Positions 15,903 through 24,846 of a stretch of 42,663 nt of DNA are shown here, one piece after another. The position numbers and the translations under genes were made by a program. Numbering within the stretch: position 1 is the stretch's first letter; each line of letters opens with the position of its first letter. Source of the stretch: Bacillota bacterium (GTDB lineage: Bacteria > Bacillota > Clostridia > Lachnospirales > Lachnospiraceae); contig JAEZKA010000036.1 in assembly GCA_023436225.1 (NCBI GenBank), positions 1 through 42,663 of the forward strand, given 5' to 3'. The notes under the pieces are model-generated. The model did not search any database. It saw only the letters and a program-made list of their open reading frames with translations, and was not told the DNA's origin.

Positions 15903-15981
15903 CAATCGAAAGTACGTTTTATAATCTTTCGATTGTCATGAATTCATAATCATAAAAAGTTACATAGCTCTTTTTGTGATT
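15903..15981. terminator. Two consecutive hairpins between rodA and mgsA
   Basis: CAATCGAAAG (15903-15912) pairs perfectly with CTTTCGATTG (15926-15935). AATCATAAAAAG (15948-15959) pairs with CTTTTTGTGATT (15970-15981) with one mismatch and lies four bases after the rodA stop. They probably terminate or attenuate transcription between the two genes; the first is related to the GAAAGTTCG repeat family. Confidence 0.5.
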
Positions 15982-15984
15982 ATA

Positions 15985-17100
15985 TTAACCTCTTACCCTT
16001 TTTGGCTGTAATCGAATGTTAAGAATCATACCTACTCCCATCATACCGCTCAACAAGGAACTGAGCCCATAGCTTATAAAAGGTAACGGGATGCCCGTAT
16101 TAGGCAGTAGCTTGGTTGCAACTCCTATGTTAACAAAAACCTGGAAGGTAAACATGGAGGCAATTCCTACTGCTATCAGCATCCCCATATAATCGGGGGC
16201 TTCTTGGGCTGTCTTAATACATATATATATGATGATAGCATACAAGGCTAATAATATACAGCTACCAAGGAAGCCAAACTCTTCTCCTGCAACCGAAAAG
16301 ATAAAATCACTTTCAGAGATCGGTATAATATCATAATTGCGATCGGTCTTCGAATCGAAAAGCTTACCGTTCAACTGTCCGGAACCGATAGCACTGACAG
16401 AATTATCCTGCTGGAACATCGTAGCTTCATATTCCTCCGGATTTAGGATGGATAGTACACGTTCCTGCTGATACGGTTTCAAAAGCACCTGATAATCCTG
16501 TTGGATATACCAGAATAATCCCATGACACAAGGGATACCAATCACTATGATCGGAAGGATGATTTTCCAACTTAAGCCGGCGGCAAATATCATCATTACA
16601 AAGATAAATAATATTACTAGACTTGTGGAAAGATTCGTTTGGATTAGGATTAAAAAAGTAGGTAATCCAATTGATACAGTAGCTAATAATAATACCCAGA
16701 AACTATTGAGCTTTGTTCGAAAAATTGTGTAGAGCTTAGCTGCAAATATAATTAGTATAATTTTTGTCAGCTCTGAGGGCTGGAATTCAAAAACAACAAG
16801 ATCTAACCAGCGCCTTGCATTATTATGTTCCACACCGTTTAATCTTACCATTACCAAAAATACCAGATTTATTATATACAAAACAATATAAAAACTAGAG
16901 ATGAAATGATAATCGATAAGGGATAAAATAAGAGCACCAACGAGTCCTATGCCTAAACCAAATACTTGTTTTATAAATAGATTTTCATCTTCTGTTTGTA
17001 CCTGCTTAATCAAATAGGTGCCGATCACACCCAATAGTAAAACTACAATGATTAAGGGTATATTATATCGCTTGAAATCATATTGCTTAAAATTCAACAT
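15985..17100 (-). CDS. rodA: Peptidoglycan glycosyltransferase RodA (SEDS family)
   Basis: A 371-residue polytopic membrane protein of the FtsW/RodA/SpoVE family, which polymerises lipid II during elongation together with a class B PBP. About ten transmembrane helices are visible. Family motifs include RWLDLVVFEFQPSELTKI (about 96-114), the extracellular loop with GSGQLNGKLFD, SESDFIFSVAGEEFGFLG (270s) and the C-terminal TGIPLPFISYGLSSLLSGMMGVG. It sits 13 bp after minE and in the same run as mrdA, its likely PBP2 partner. Assignment as RodA rather than FtsW/SpoVE rests on the mre-min context. Confidence 0.92.
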   Translation of the reverse strand: MLNFKQYDFKRYNIPLIIVVLLLGVIGTYLIKQVQTEDENLFIKQVFGLGIGLVGALILSLIDYHFISSFYIVLYIINLVFLVMVRLNGVEHNNARRWLDLVVFEFQPSELTKIILIIFAAKLYTIFRTKLNSFWVLLLATVSIGLPTFLILIQTNLSTSLVILFIFVMMIFAAGLSWKIILPIIVIGIPCVMGLFWYIQQDYQVLLKPYQQERVLSILNPEEYEATMFQQDNSVSAIGSGQLNGKLFDSKTDRNYDIIPISESDFIFSVAGEEFGFLGSCILLALYAIIIYICIKTAQEAPDYMGMLIAVGIASMFTFQVFVNIGVATKLLPNTGIPLPFISYGLSSLLSGMMGVGMILNIRLQPKRVRG

Positions 17101-17113
17101 CTGGTCAACTTCC

Positions 17114-17389
17114 TTATTTCTTAGAGGACTTTAAATCCTTAATCGGTATATTTGCGAATAGAGCAGGTACAGACCCGTTATTCGTTTCGGATTCCATCTG
17201 AGTGATTTTAATATCCAATCCTTCTAAGTCGATTTCAATATATTTCGATATTACAGCAATAATATCGTTTTTTATTTGTTCCATAATCTCTGGCGAGCAT
17301 CCGGCACGATCAGAGACTAATACCAGCTTCAAGCGGTCTTTCGCTATACTGCCGGTTCCCTTTTTCCTGAAAAAATCCGAAAAACCCAT
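17114..17389 (-). CDS. minE: Cell division topological specificity factor MinE
   Basis: A 91-residue protein. The N-terminal amphipathic MGFSDFFRKK is the membrane-targeting sequence, followed by the anti-MinCD region containing KDRLKLVLVSDRAGCSPEIMEQIKND and a C-terminal dimerisation domain (YIEIDLEGLDIKITQMES). MinE stimulates the MinD ATPase and restricts MinCD to the poles by oscillation. Start at 17389 has GGAGG nearby; 12-bp gap to minD. Presence of MinE together with DivIVA (9137) is noteworthy: many Firmicutes use one topological system, many clostridia carry both. Confidence 0.93.
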   Translation of the reverse strand: MGFSDFFRKKGTGSIAKDRLKLVLVSDRAGCSPEIMEQIKNDIIAVISKYIEIDLEGLDIKITQMESETNNGSVPALFANIPIKDLKSSKK

Positions 17390-17401
17390 TACGCTTCCTC
17401 C

Positions 17402-18190
17402 CTATCTTTTACGCTTACCAAATAGTCTCCCAAAAATACTCTGCTTCTCATCTAAATTCAAGAAAGGAAGCTCTTCACCAAGTATTCTTTTGCATATATT
17501 CATATAAGCTTGTCCTGCCAGAGAATCATTTCCGACACAAGGTTCCCCTTGATTTGCAGAAATAACAATATTCTCATCATCCGGTACGATACCAATTAAA
17601 TCGATTGCCAGAATCTCACATACATCATCGCTAGACATCATGTCACCACGTTTTACCATGTCCATACGAATTCGATTGACAATTAAGTGAGTCTGCTTCA
17701 TCTCATTCGCTTCCAGTAATCCGATAATACGGTCAGCATCACGTACAGCGGATACTTCAGGTGTGGTAACGACTAATGCTCTATCTGCGCCTGCAATTGC
17801 ATTCTTAAAGCCTTGTTCAATACCAGCAGGACAATCCATGATTATGTAGTCAAATTCTTCTCGGAGCTCATCTGCAAGTTTTTTCATCTGCTCAGGTGTT
17901 ACTGCATTCTTATCTCTGGTTTGTGCGGAAGGTAATAAATATAGATTTGGATAACGCTTATCCTTAATCAATGCATTACGAATTCGGCAAGTTCCCTCAA
18001 TTACATCAACCAGATTATAGACAATGCGATTTTCTAAGCCCATGATTACATCAAGATTTCTAAGACCGATATCGGTATCAATTAATACAACTTTCTTTTC
18101 CAGCATTGCTAAGCCGGTACCTACATTTGCGGTAGTAGTGGTCTTACCAACGCCACCTTTACCAGATGTTACTACGATAACTTCTCCCAT
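17402..18190 (-). CDS. minD: Septum site-determining ATPase MinD
   Basis: A ParA/MinD-type ATPase of 262 residues that dimerises on the membrane with ATP and carries MinC. Deviant Walker A GKGGVGKTT (10-18), switch region LIDTDIGLRNLDVIMGLE (36-53), Walker B YIIMDCPAG (about 115-123), and a C-terminal amphipathic membrane-targeting sequence ending SIFGRLFGKRKR are visible. GGAGG precedes the ATG at 18190. It is followed closely by minE and preceded by minC after a 177-bp gap. Confidence 0.96.
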   Translation of the reverse strand: MGEVIVVTSGKGGVGKTTTTANVGTGLAMLEKKVVLIDTDIGLRNLDVIMGLENRIVYNLVDVIEGTCRIRNALIKDKRYPNLYLLPSAQTRDKNAVTPEQMKKLADELREEFDYIIMDCPAGIEQGFKNAIAGADRALVVTTPEVSAVRDADRIIGLLEANEMKQTHLIVNRIRMDMVKRGDMMSSDDVCEILAIDLIGIVPDDENIVISANQGEPCVGNDSLAGQAYMNICKRILGEELPFLNLDEKQSIFGRLFGKRKR

Positions 18191-18367
18191 TTTTAACTCT
18201 TTCCTCCTATAGTGGAGGAAATATCCTCCTTGCTTATTGACTAGGACTTTCCTCTTTTATTTTGTAAGGATTCATCCAGATTAGACATATCACAAGCATA
18301 GCTTGAGACATGTTTTTGAAAGGAAAATAGGATTCACCTTTCAGTATACTTATTAATTAATTGACCA

Positions 18368-19033
18368 CTATAAGGATATATCCGGAAGGACATTCTTGTT
18401 AAGCGGTTCAATATAAATATTACCATCTTCCAGGAATGCAATTTTTGCTTCCTTAACCTCTTGCTTCTGAGGTTTATCGGGAGCTCTTGCAATGGTGTCC
18501 GCTATTCTGATTTGAGTCGGACTCATATCAAGAGCAACTACAAAGGAATTGGTGTTACCTGTGGCACCGGCAAAGGCATTCCCTTTTAGAGCACCAAGGA
18601 CGATGATATTCCCCTTCGAAACGACCCTGGCGCCATGATTTACATCACCGATGATAATGACACTGGTCTCAAACTCCAGAGAAGCACCGGAACGAAGAAT
18701 TCCCTTGTAGAACTGCCCTGTATTATTATTCAATTCTAGTAACTTTTGTTCAACCGTTTTTTTGAAGGTATCTTCTATCACCGGATCATTCTCCATGACA
18801 CAGACTATGTGCATTTCGGTATTCTCACCTATGATATCGAGTACCTCTCTCTGTTCCTCATTCGATAGCTTACGACCCTCAAAGCTTATTGCCATCTTTG
18901 CGTTTTCGAAAAATTTACTGGATTCTTTAAACTTTTCGGCGATCACAAGCTTTAGTTCTTCGAAGGGTAAATCAGGATTAAGAACAACAATAATACCGTA
19001 TTTATTACCCTTAATAATAACAGAATTATTCAT
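18368..19033 (-). CDS. minC: Septum site-determining protein MinC
   Basis: The FtsZ polymerisation inhibitor of the Min system, 221 residues. The N-terminal domain begins SVIIKGNKYGIIVVLNPDLPFEEL; a linker around 100-110 leads to the C-terminal beta-helix domain with GQFYKGILRSGASLEFETSV, IGDVNHGARVVSKGNIIVLGALKG and HAGATGNT-like AFAGATGNTNSFVVAL, the MinD-binding part. AAGGAG lies before the ATG at 19033. The 177-bp gap to minD is longer than usual and contains AT-rich sequence without a clear signal. Confidence 0.93.
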   Translation of the reverse strand: MNNSVIIKGNKYGIIVVLNPDLPFEELKLVIAEKFKESSKFFENAKMAISFEGRKLSNEEQREVLDIIGENTEMHIVCVMENDPVIEDTFKKTVEQKLLELNNNTGQFYKGILRSGASLEFETSVIIIGDVNHGARVVSKGNIIVLGALKGNAFAGATGNTNSFVVALDMSPTQIRIADTIARAPDKPQKQEVKEAKIAFLEDGNIYIEPLNKNVLPDISL

Positions 19034-19070
19034 TGCATAACTCCTTTCCGGTCTTTTTCCGGATTTTATT

Positions 19071-19110
19071 CATGACAATAGAAAGTTCGCGAAGCGTGCT
19101 TTCTATTGTT
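19071..19110. repeat. Dispersed GAAAGTTCG-type palindromic repeat, copy 3
   Basis: CAATAGAAAG (19076-19085) pairs perfectly with CTTTCTATTG (19099-19108), and CATGACAATAGAAAGTTCG closely matches 8421-8439. It lies between the mrdA stop and the minC start and could act as a terminator or processing site within the morphogenesis run. Confidence 0.6.
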
Positions 19111-19127
19111 TTGACTAGTATAATATT

Positions 19128-21977
19128 TTATTCGAGTATGGTATCTATATTTGAGCCATTCGGAGGGGTTACACTATCATCAAGAACATCTTTTGCATCC
19201 TCTAATCCAAAATAAATCTTATAGATATCCTTCTCTAAGCTGGCAGCATTCGATGAGGTATAGCCTCTTGGTATTACTGCAGTTATAGAGATTTCTGGAT
19301 CCTCATAAGGAGCAAAGGACACAAATAATGCATTATTCGGATTCACCTTACTAATCTGTGAGGTTCCGGTCTTTCCGGCTACAGCTACACCCAAATTCTT
19401 ATATAAATTATATACAGAGCCTCCGGGTTCATTTACCACGGCATTCATACCTTCCCAAACGCTCTTCCAGGTACTGTCCTGAATATCCTCAAGGACATGA
19501 TCAACCTTCGCGTTATTGATTGTTACATTCCCCTTCTTATCAACCATGCGGTCGATCAGAGTGAGATCATAACAGGTGCCGCGATTAGCCAGAGTAGTGA
19601 TATATCTGGCAAGCTGTACCGGTGTATATACATTGGAGCCTTGTCCGATTGAGGAACGTACCGAATCCTCGGTAGAAATCTGAGGTTCTGATTCGTTCAA
19701 TTCGATACCGGATGCTTCATTTAACCCAAAAAGAGTAGCATACTTCTCTAGCTTTGACAATCCAAGCTGTTGGTCGAATTTACCACTGTTGATGCTTAAT
19801 CTCCAACCCATCTCGTAGAAGAAATAGTTACAAGATACCTTTATCGCCTCAACAATATTAACCATACCATGAGAACCAGGATAAATATGGCATTTTGCTG
19901 CGGGATCAATTTTATCGAACTCTCCTAAATCACGGATTTCCTCGGTAGGTGTTGTTACGCCCTCCTCTAATGCCGCAAATGCAGTAACCATCTTAAAGGT
20001 TGAACCGGGGGCCATCTTCTCAGAGACGGGCCGATTTAACATCGGAGATGTTCTATCATTTGATACCTGACTATAATAAGCAGAATCTATCTTATTAGCA
20101 AACTTATTATTATCATAGCTTGGATAAGTAACCATTGCCAGTACATCACCTGAATTCACATCGGTTACAACGACAGAACCGCTGCAGGGCTCTAGAGCTA
20201 ACATCGCAGGAGTAATCTCTAAGGATGTAATCTTATTTCGAATAAAATCATAAGGTGATATAATACCATTTTTCAATTTATTAACATCATCTTCCTTATA
20301 TTCTAACACACCTTGGTCGAATAATAAAAGACAAATTTCAGTTCCCGATAATTTATACGAAAATACCAATTTACGGTATATTTTTTTATTGAATTTGTCA
20401 TCCTTTTTCAACAGATCTTTTGTATAATCAATCAGCTTCTGATAAAGCTCTTCGGCACTGTAATACTCATTACCTACACCGAGCTTCGCCAAATCAACCC
20501 AGTTACTTGCCAGGGCATGTTGAAGAAGACTGCTTAGACTGACCTTGTCATTTTTATAATTATTAAGAACAACATCATCCTTTGCAATATTATCTGTAAT
20601 GATAAGATTTTTGGATACTACCGTATAGAAATAATCCAAAAAATCCTCCATATCACCTGCTTTATCATTCGTTACCGTATTATTGATTTTGAGTAAATTG
20701 TCGAGCTGGTTGAATACATTACTAAGTTCTGCTTGATAATCGGAATAGGTCTGCTTCTCACGAGCCTTTGCATCCTTATTATTTAAGCTTTTAATATCAA
20801 TTATGTTGTTGTTGATCAAGGCGAAATATACTTCATAGATCGGTATTGTTATCTCACTTGCGCTTTCACCCTTACTTCCGTAATCTAAATTCGGAACAAT
20901 ATGATCCAAAAGGATTCCTGCAATTTTTTTCTCAAGTAAATGATAAATATCTCTCTGTAAATCACTGTCGATGGTAAGATAGATATCACTTCCGGCGATT
21001 GGATCGGTATGGTTTAATACTTCCACTACCTTTCCGCTGTTATTTACGCTTACCGTCTCACTGCCCTTGGTACCGCCTAGTATTTCTTCATATTTTTTTT
21101 CAAGACCTGCTTTACCTACTACATCTGTAGAACTATAGTATTTCTTTTCTGCATTCATTGTTTCCAGCTGTTCAGCACTGATCAAACCTGTGTATCCGAT
21201 GATATGGGCAAAATATAAGCTATCTTCATACACTCGGTGGGTTTGCTGCTGAATTTCAACTCCGAGTAACTCAGAACCACTTTCATTGATAGCGGCTACG
21301 GTCTTATCGGTTACATGGGAAGCAATGGTAATCTGAGCATATTTCGGGAAATTTAAGAACAGTGCATAACGGACAGCCATAATTTTCAAGGCCTCTTCCA
21401 CGCTGTATTCTTCGGTAATTCCGAACATTCTGGTATAAGCATTACCGGTACCATTACATAAAAACTGATATACATCCTCCGGAGTTTCACTGGGATATTC
21501 CGGTGGTATATTATTATCATCATCGAGAACAAAGGAATATACATTCCGCTTAAAACGGGTTAAAGCATCACCGTCAATCGTGAACTCCAACTCACCCTCT
21601 TCGTTCTGTCTGATATAAAATTCTGTATCTAGCGTATCTCCATTTTTCTCGATGATCTGAACTAATTGATGAATAATTTCGTTTCTCTGTGCATTGGATT
21701 CGATTTTAGTACTATCCTCCATTACTACAGAATAGGTTAATACATTAGAAGCCAAAAGCTTACCGTTGCGGTCATAGAAGTTACCACGAGTGCTTTTGAT
21801 TTCTCTGCTTTTTTCATATTTTAATATGGTTTTTGCAACATTTTCTGGTCCCTGTACAATCTGTAATATAAATAATTGGTTGATGATGACAGAAAACAGT
21901 ATGATGTAGATAATTGTAATTGGGAATAATCTGGACTTTATTAATCTTTTCAGATAATCCAAAATGACATCAAACAA
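19128..21977 (-). CDS. mrdA: Class B penicillin-binding protein PBP2 (elongation transpeptidase) with a large insert
   Basis: A 949-residue transpeptidase, far longer than the usual 600-700. One transmembrane helix at about 18-40, then the pedestal/dimerisation domain with STRGNFYDRNGKLLASN (62-78) and GLEKKYEEILGG (291-302). The transpeptidase motifs are SxxK at Ser659-Lys662 (PGSTFK), SxN at 715-717 (SCN) and KTG at 869-871. About 250 residues (roughly 345-597), rich in N, K, D and L and predicted helical, are inserted between LTIDSDLQ and GSVVVTDVNSGDVLAM. It starts with TTG at 21977: GGAGG overlaps the mreD stop seven bases upstream. It should pair with RodA (15985) in the elongasome. Confidence 0.92.
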   Translation of the reverse strand: MFDVILDYLKRLIKSRLFPITIIYIILFSVIINQLFILQIVQGPENVAKTILKYEKSREIKSTRGNFYDRNGKLLASNVLTYSVVMEDSTKIESNAQRNEIIHQLVQIIEKNGDTLDTEFYIRQNEEGELEFTIDGDALTRFKRNVYSFVLDDDNNIPPEYPSETPEDVYQFLCNGTGNAYTRMFGITEEYSVEEALKIMAVRYALFLNFPKYAQITIASHVTDKTVAAINESGSELLGVEIQQQTHRVYEDSLYFAHIIGYTGLISAEQLETMNAEKKYYSSTDVVGKAGLEKKYEEILGGTKGSETVSVNNSGKVVEVLNHTDPIAGSDIYLTIDSDLQRDIYHLLEKKIAGILLDHIVPNLDYGSKGESASEITIPIYEVYFALINNNIIDIKSLNNKDAKAREKQTYSDYQAELSNVFNQLDNLLKINNTVTNDKAGDMEDFLDYFYTVVSKNLIITDNIAKDDVVLNNYKNDKVSLSSLLQHALASNWVDLAKLGVGNEYYSAEELYQKLIDYTKDLLKKDDKFNKKIYRKLVFSYKLSGTEICLLLFDQGVLEYKEDDVNKLKNGIISPYDFIRNKITSLEITPAMLALEPCSGSVVVTDVNSGDVLAMVTYPSYDNNKFANKIDSAYYSQVSNDRTSPMLNRPVSEKMAPGSTFKMVTAFAALEEGVTTPTEEIRDLGEFDKIDPAAKCHIYPGSHGMVNIVEAIKVSCNYFFYEMGWRLSINSGKFDQQLGLSKLEKYATLFGLNEASGIELNESEPQISTEDSVRSSIGQGSNVYTPVQLARYITTLANRGTCYDLTLIDRMVDKKGNVTINNAKVDHVLEDIQDSTWKSVWEGMNAVVNEPGGSVYNLYKNLGVAVAGKTGTSQISKVNPNNALFVSFAPYEDPEISITAVIPRGYTSSNAASLEKDIYKIYFGLEDAKDVLDDSVTPPNGSNIDTILE

Positions 21978-21979
21978 TT

Positions 21980-22489
21980 TTATACCTCCTCTTCCGGCTT
22001 ACGTTCCAAACGGTTGTTAATCATATGTAACAACTTATATAACAAAACCGAGGCAGCAATGGTATAGATTATCTCGGGTAATATAAATCTTCTGAGATAA
22101 TATAGAAAATTTAAACGACCTCGTAATAAAAATTCAAATACATAATAGAAAAAGCCATAGAAAAAATCACTGATTCCAATCAATACAATTGGCAACGTGT
22201 AGTCATCATTGGAATAAAAACGATTCGTATAACCCATCACATAACCAATTGTGAGATACAATAAAGCATATAAGCCAATAATATAGGATCCAAACATCAA
22301 ATCAACGATAATCCCGCTAAAAAATCCCACCATCATGCCGGATAGTCGTCCGCGCATATAGGCGGTAGAGACTACCAGAATTAATAACAGATTAGGCATG
22401 ATATTTGCCAACTGGAAATAATGAAAGGCAGCGCTCTGGATGACAAACAGTATGATAATTTCAAGAATATATACAATCAACCTTTTCAC
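21980..22489 (-). CDS. mreD: Rod shape-determining membrane protein MreD
   Basis: A 169-residue hydrophobic protein with five or six transmembrane helices; features LANIMPNLLLILVVSTAYMRG and GFFSGIIVDLMFGS, which match the MreD family. It is part of the elongation complex with MreB, MreC, RodA and PBP2. The GTG at 22489 is chosen because GGAGG lies six bases upstream; the ATG at 22501 overlaps that site. The stop codon overlaps the ribosome binding site of mrdA. Confidence 0.88.
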   Translation of the reverse strand: MKRLIVYILEIIILFVIQSAAFHYFQLANIMPNLLLILVVSTAYMRGRLSGMMVGFFSGIIVDLMFGSYIIGLYALLYLTIGYVMGYTNRFYSNDDYTLPIVLIGISDFFYGFFYYVFEFLLRGRLNFLYYLRRFILPEIIYTIAASVLLYKLLHMINNRLERKPEEEV

Positions 22490-22502
22490 GTTAACCTCCA
22501 TA

Positions 22503-22711
22503 ATGCCGCTTTACGGCATCTCGCAGCCCGGAAGAACAAGGTGTGAGTGCCATTACACGTACATAGCAGTTCTTCTCGTGTGAAATTTCCCTTTATTTTC
22601 ACACTAATACTACATGCTGCCAAAGAACCTCGAATTCTTGATAGAAAACTTTGTTTTCTATATGGGCGGCAGCACAAATTTGCCGATTGAAAAAACTATG
22701 ATTTTTCAATC
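22503..22711. other. mreC-mreD spacer with three hairpins
   Basis: The 230-bp gap contains ATGCCG/CGGCAT (22503-22519), ATAGAAAAC/GTTTTCTAT (22641-22661) and GATTGAAAAA/TTTTTCAATC (22685-22711), the last one nine bases after the mreC stop. Part of it (GCAGCCCGGAAGAACAAGG, 22523-22541) resembles the spacer upstream of the mutL end (28545-28570). An operon this conserved usually has short gaps, so the spacer is unusual. No gene is evident. Confidence 0.5.
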
Positions 22712-22719
22712 TAGGATGC

Positions 22720-23601
22720 TTAATTACTTGTAGTTTCGATATCTTCCTCTTTATCAATCAATGGTTCCTTCAATTCAGTTATAATTAATACCTCTTCCAG
22801 ACGATCAAAATCGACCACCGGTGTTACGTATGCAGTCTTCGTCATATTACCGGCATCTAATTTGATATCACTGACATAGCCGATCAAGATACCCTGAAGG
22901 AATTTTGAACTGATATGTGATGTTACGATCTCGTCTCCATCTGATATTTCAGCATCCTTATTAATCTGCTCAACCCAGATCTTGCCGGAATCCATCAACC
23001 TAAGATCTCCTACTACATTACAGGTATCTGAGGTCTTTAAGAACATTCCGCTGACACTGCTATTATCATCAATGATGGATCTGACAACCGAGTAATTATA
23101 ATGAACCTCCGTGATAATACCGGCAAGGCCGTTACCAGCAAGAACATTCATATCCTTCTTGATACCGTCGCGGGATCCTTTATCTATGGTGAATATATTA
23201 TACCAATTGTTAGAATCCTTACCGATAACGCGGGCAGCAACCTTCTGATAATCCAGATACTTTTGATCCAGATCATATAACTCACGAAGTCCGTCAAGTT
23301 CATACTTATCCTGGAGTAATAATTTATTCTCATAGGAGAGTATACTTACCTGCTCATTCAATTTCTTATTTTCTTCCAAGAGATCATTGATACTCTTAAA
23401 ATTATCCAGCTTGTCCGATATATAGGTTCCAATCGAATTAATCCCAACCTGCATCGGAGTTACTACAATTCCTACTGCATCTTTCACCGGAGATAGTTTA
23501 TCACCAAAGCGATAGGAAATGAATATTAAGCCGATACAAAAAATAACTAATGCGATGAGAACATGTTTCGGATTAAAATTAATCTTAGTCCTTCGTCTCA
23601 T
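22720..23601 (-). CDS. mreC: Rod shape-determining protein MreC
   Basis: A bitopic elongation-complex scaffold of 293 residues. One transmembrane helix at about 13-30 (HVLIALVIFCIGLIFISY), a coiled coil around 68-110 (INDLLEENKKLNEQVSILSYENKLLLQ) and the beta-barrel domain with AARVIGKDSNNWYNIFTIDKGSRDGI, NGLAGIITEV and FLQGILIGYVSDI, all typical. GGAGA lies ten bases before the ATG at 23601. The gap to mreB is 63 bp. Confidence 0.94.
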   Translation of the reverse strand: MRRRTKINFNPKHVLIALVIFCIGLIFISYRFGDKLSPVKDAVGIVVTPMQVGINSIGTYISDKLDNFKSINDLLEENKKLNEQVSILSYENKLLLQDKYELDGLRELYDLDQKYLDYQKVAARVIGKDSNNWYNIFTIDKGSRDGIKKDMNVLAGNGLAGIITEVHYNYSVVRSIIDDNSSVSGMFLKTSDTCNVVGDLRLMDSGKIWVEQINKDAEISDGDEIVTSHISSKFLQGILIGYVSDIKLDAGNMTKTAYVTPVVDFDRLEEVLIITELKEPLIDKEEDIETTSN

Positions 23602-23664
23602 TCCAAATCTCCATCTGTTCTTTCAGATTCTTGCGTCACGCATGAATTAAGTCGTAGATATAAT

Positions 23665-24687
23665 TTAGTTCACAAATGTCTTTGGCCTTAACGAATCGGC
23701 CAAAGAAGAAAGCTTATGATCCTCCATAATTCTACCTAGGCCATTTACTACTGTATTGGCGGAATCCGGGCATATATTAATCTTAAGATCCGTTTCCTGA
23801 TGCAGCAGCTGATCTAAGGCAAATATCTTTGCAGAACCTCCGGTGATATAGATACCACTGTCAATGATATCGGAAGAAATCTCCGGAGGAGTACGCTCAA
23901 GAATAATCTTTATGGCATCGATGATAGCGAACATATATTCAGAAATTGCTTCATATACATCGGAGGAGCTAACATCCATCTCGGTTGGAAGTCCGGTGAC
24001 AACATCACGTCCATAAACCTTAACCGATGCTTCCACCGTAGTTAAAGCACAGGCGAGCTTCTTTTTTATATTCTCCGCAGTCTTATCGCCAATATATAGA
24101 TTATATTTCCTCTTTACCATACTCTTAATCGCATCATCAAGGCGGTTTCCACCGACGGGAATTATCTTGCTAAGTACAATACCACCCAAGGATAATATGG
24201 ACACCTCAGTGGTATCTGCTCCTATGTCGACGATCATAACTCCGCGTGCGGTCATGATATCCAGACCTGCTCCTACGGCATCCGCGATCGGCTTCTCAAC
24301 AATCTTAATCTTACCAACCTTAAGGCTGGAGCTAGCGATCAAATCATAGAAAGAACGGCGCTCTACTTCCGTGATATCGGTTGGGGTCGCAACAATATAG
24401 TCTGCAGCTCCGATACGCTTTGCCCCTCCGATTCGATGCATAAAATGATTGAGAAGCGCAAGCATGTTTGCAACATCTGCAATAACACCGTTACGGACGG
24501 GATAGCTGACCTCAATATTAGCAGGTGCCTTCTCATACATCTCAAAGGCATCATTGCCAGAAGCGATTACATTCTTCCGGTTAGATATCGCGATTATATT
24601 ACGCTCATCCAGAACGATTCCCTGTCCCTTTTTATAAATTTTTATTGTACTAGTACCGAAATCGATACCAAAGGTTTTCGACGCCAT
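23665..24687 (-). CDS. mreB: Actin-like rod shape-determining protein MreB
   Basis: A 340-residue actin-fold ATPase that forms membrane filaments guiding lateral wall synthesis. Phosphate-1 loop FGIDFGTSTIKIY (about 6-18), connect region VRNGVIADVANMLALLNHFM, phosphate-2 loop GVMIVDIGADTTEVSIL, and adenosine motif GIYITGGSAKI are visible. The phosphate-1 loop carries GTSTIK where classical MreB has GTANT, as in Mbl/MreBH-like or divergent clostridial forms. The ATG at 24687 is used because AGGAGG lies ten bases upstream; the track of frame extends 12 codons further without a ribosome site. Confidence 0.9.
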   Translation of the reverse strand: MASKTFGIDFGTSTIKIYKKGQGIVLDERNIIAISNRKNVIASGNDAFEMYEKAPANIEVSYPVRNGVIADVANMLALLNHFMHRIGGAKRIGAADYIVATPTDITEVERRSFYDLIASSSLKVGKIKIVEKPIADAVGAGLDIMTARGVMIVDIGADTTEVSILSLGGIVLSKIIPVGGNRLDDAIKSMVKRKYNLYIGDKTAENIKKKLACALTTVEASVKVYGRDVVTGLPTEMDVSSSDVYEAISEYMFAIIDAIKIILERTPPEISSDIIDSGIYITGGSAKIFALDQLLHQETDLKINICPDSANTVVNGLGRIMEDHKLSSLADSLRPKTFVN

Positions 24688-24813
24688 AGTTTTGTAACCT
24701 CCTATATTCACTAAAGTTGTCAAAATTCATCATCTGTCATTAACTAATATACCAGAGTATTATCCTTTGGATTAGCTCGTGCCAAGGAAGAAGCAGGTAC
24801 AAATAGTTTGAAT

Positions 24814-24844
24814 AAAGGATTTTTTGCTTTTTCAAAAATCCTTT
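24814..24844 (-). terminator. Hairpin just after the radC stop
   Basis: AAAGGATTTTT (24814-24824) pairs with AAAAATCCTTT (24834-24844), two bases after the radC stop codon. It has a core GGATTTTT/AAAAATCC identical to the hairpin after mutL (28610-28632). It probably separates radC from mreB transcription. Confidence 0.5.
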
Positions 24845-24846
24845 TC

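Noticed and set aside
22503..22711. Small plus- or minus-strand gene in the mreC-mreD spacer
   Set aside because: The 63-codon minus frame is Cys/Arg-rich, overlaps three hairpins and has no ribosome site; it is read as spacer.
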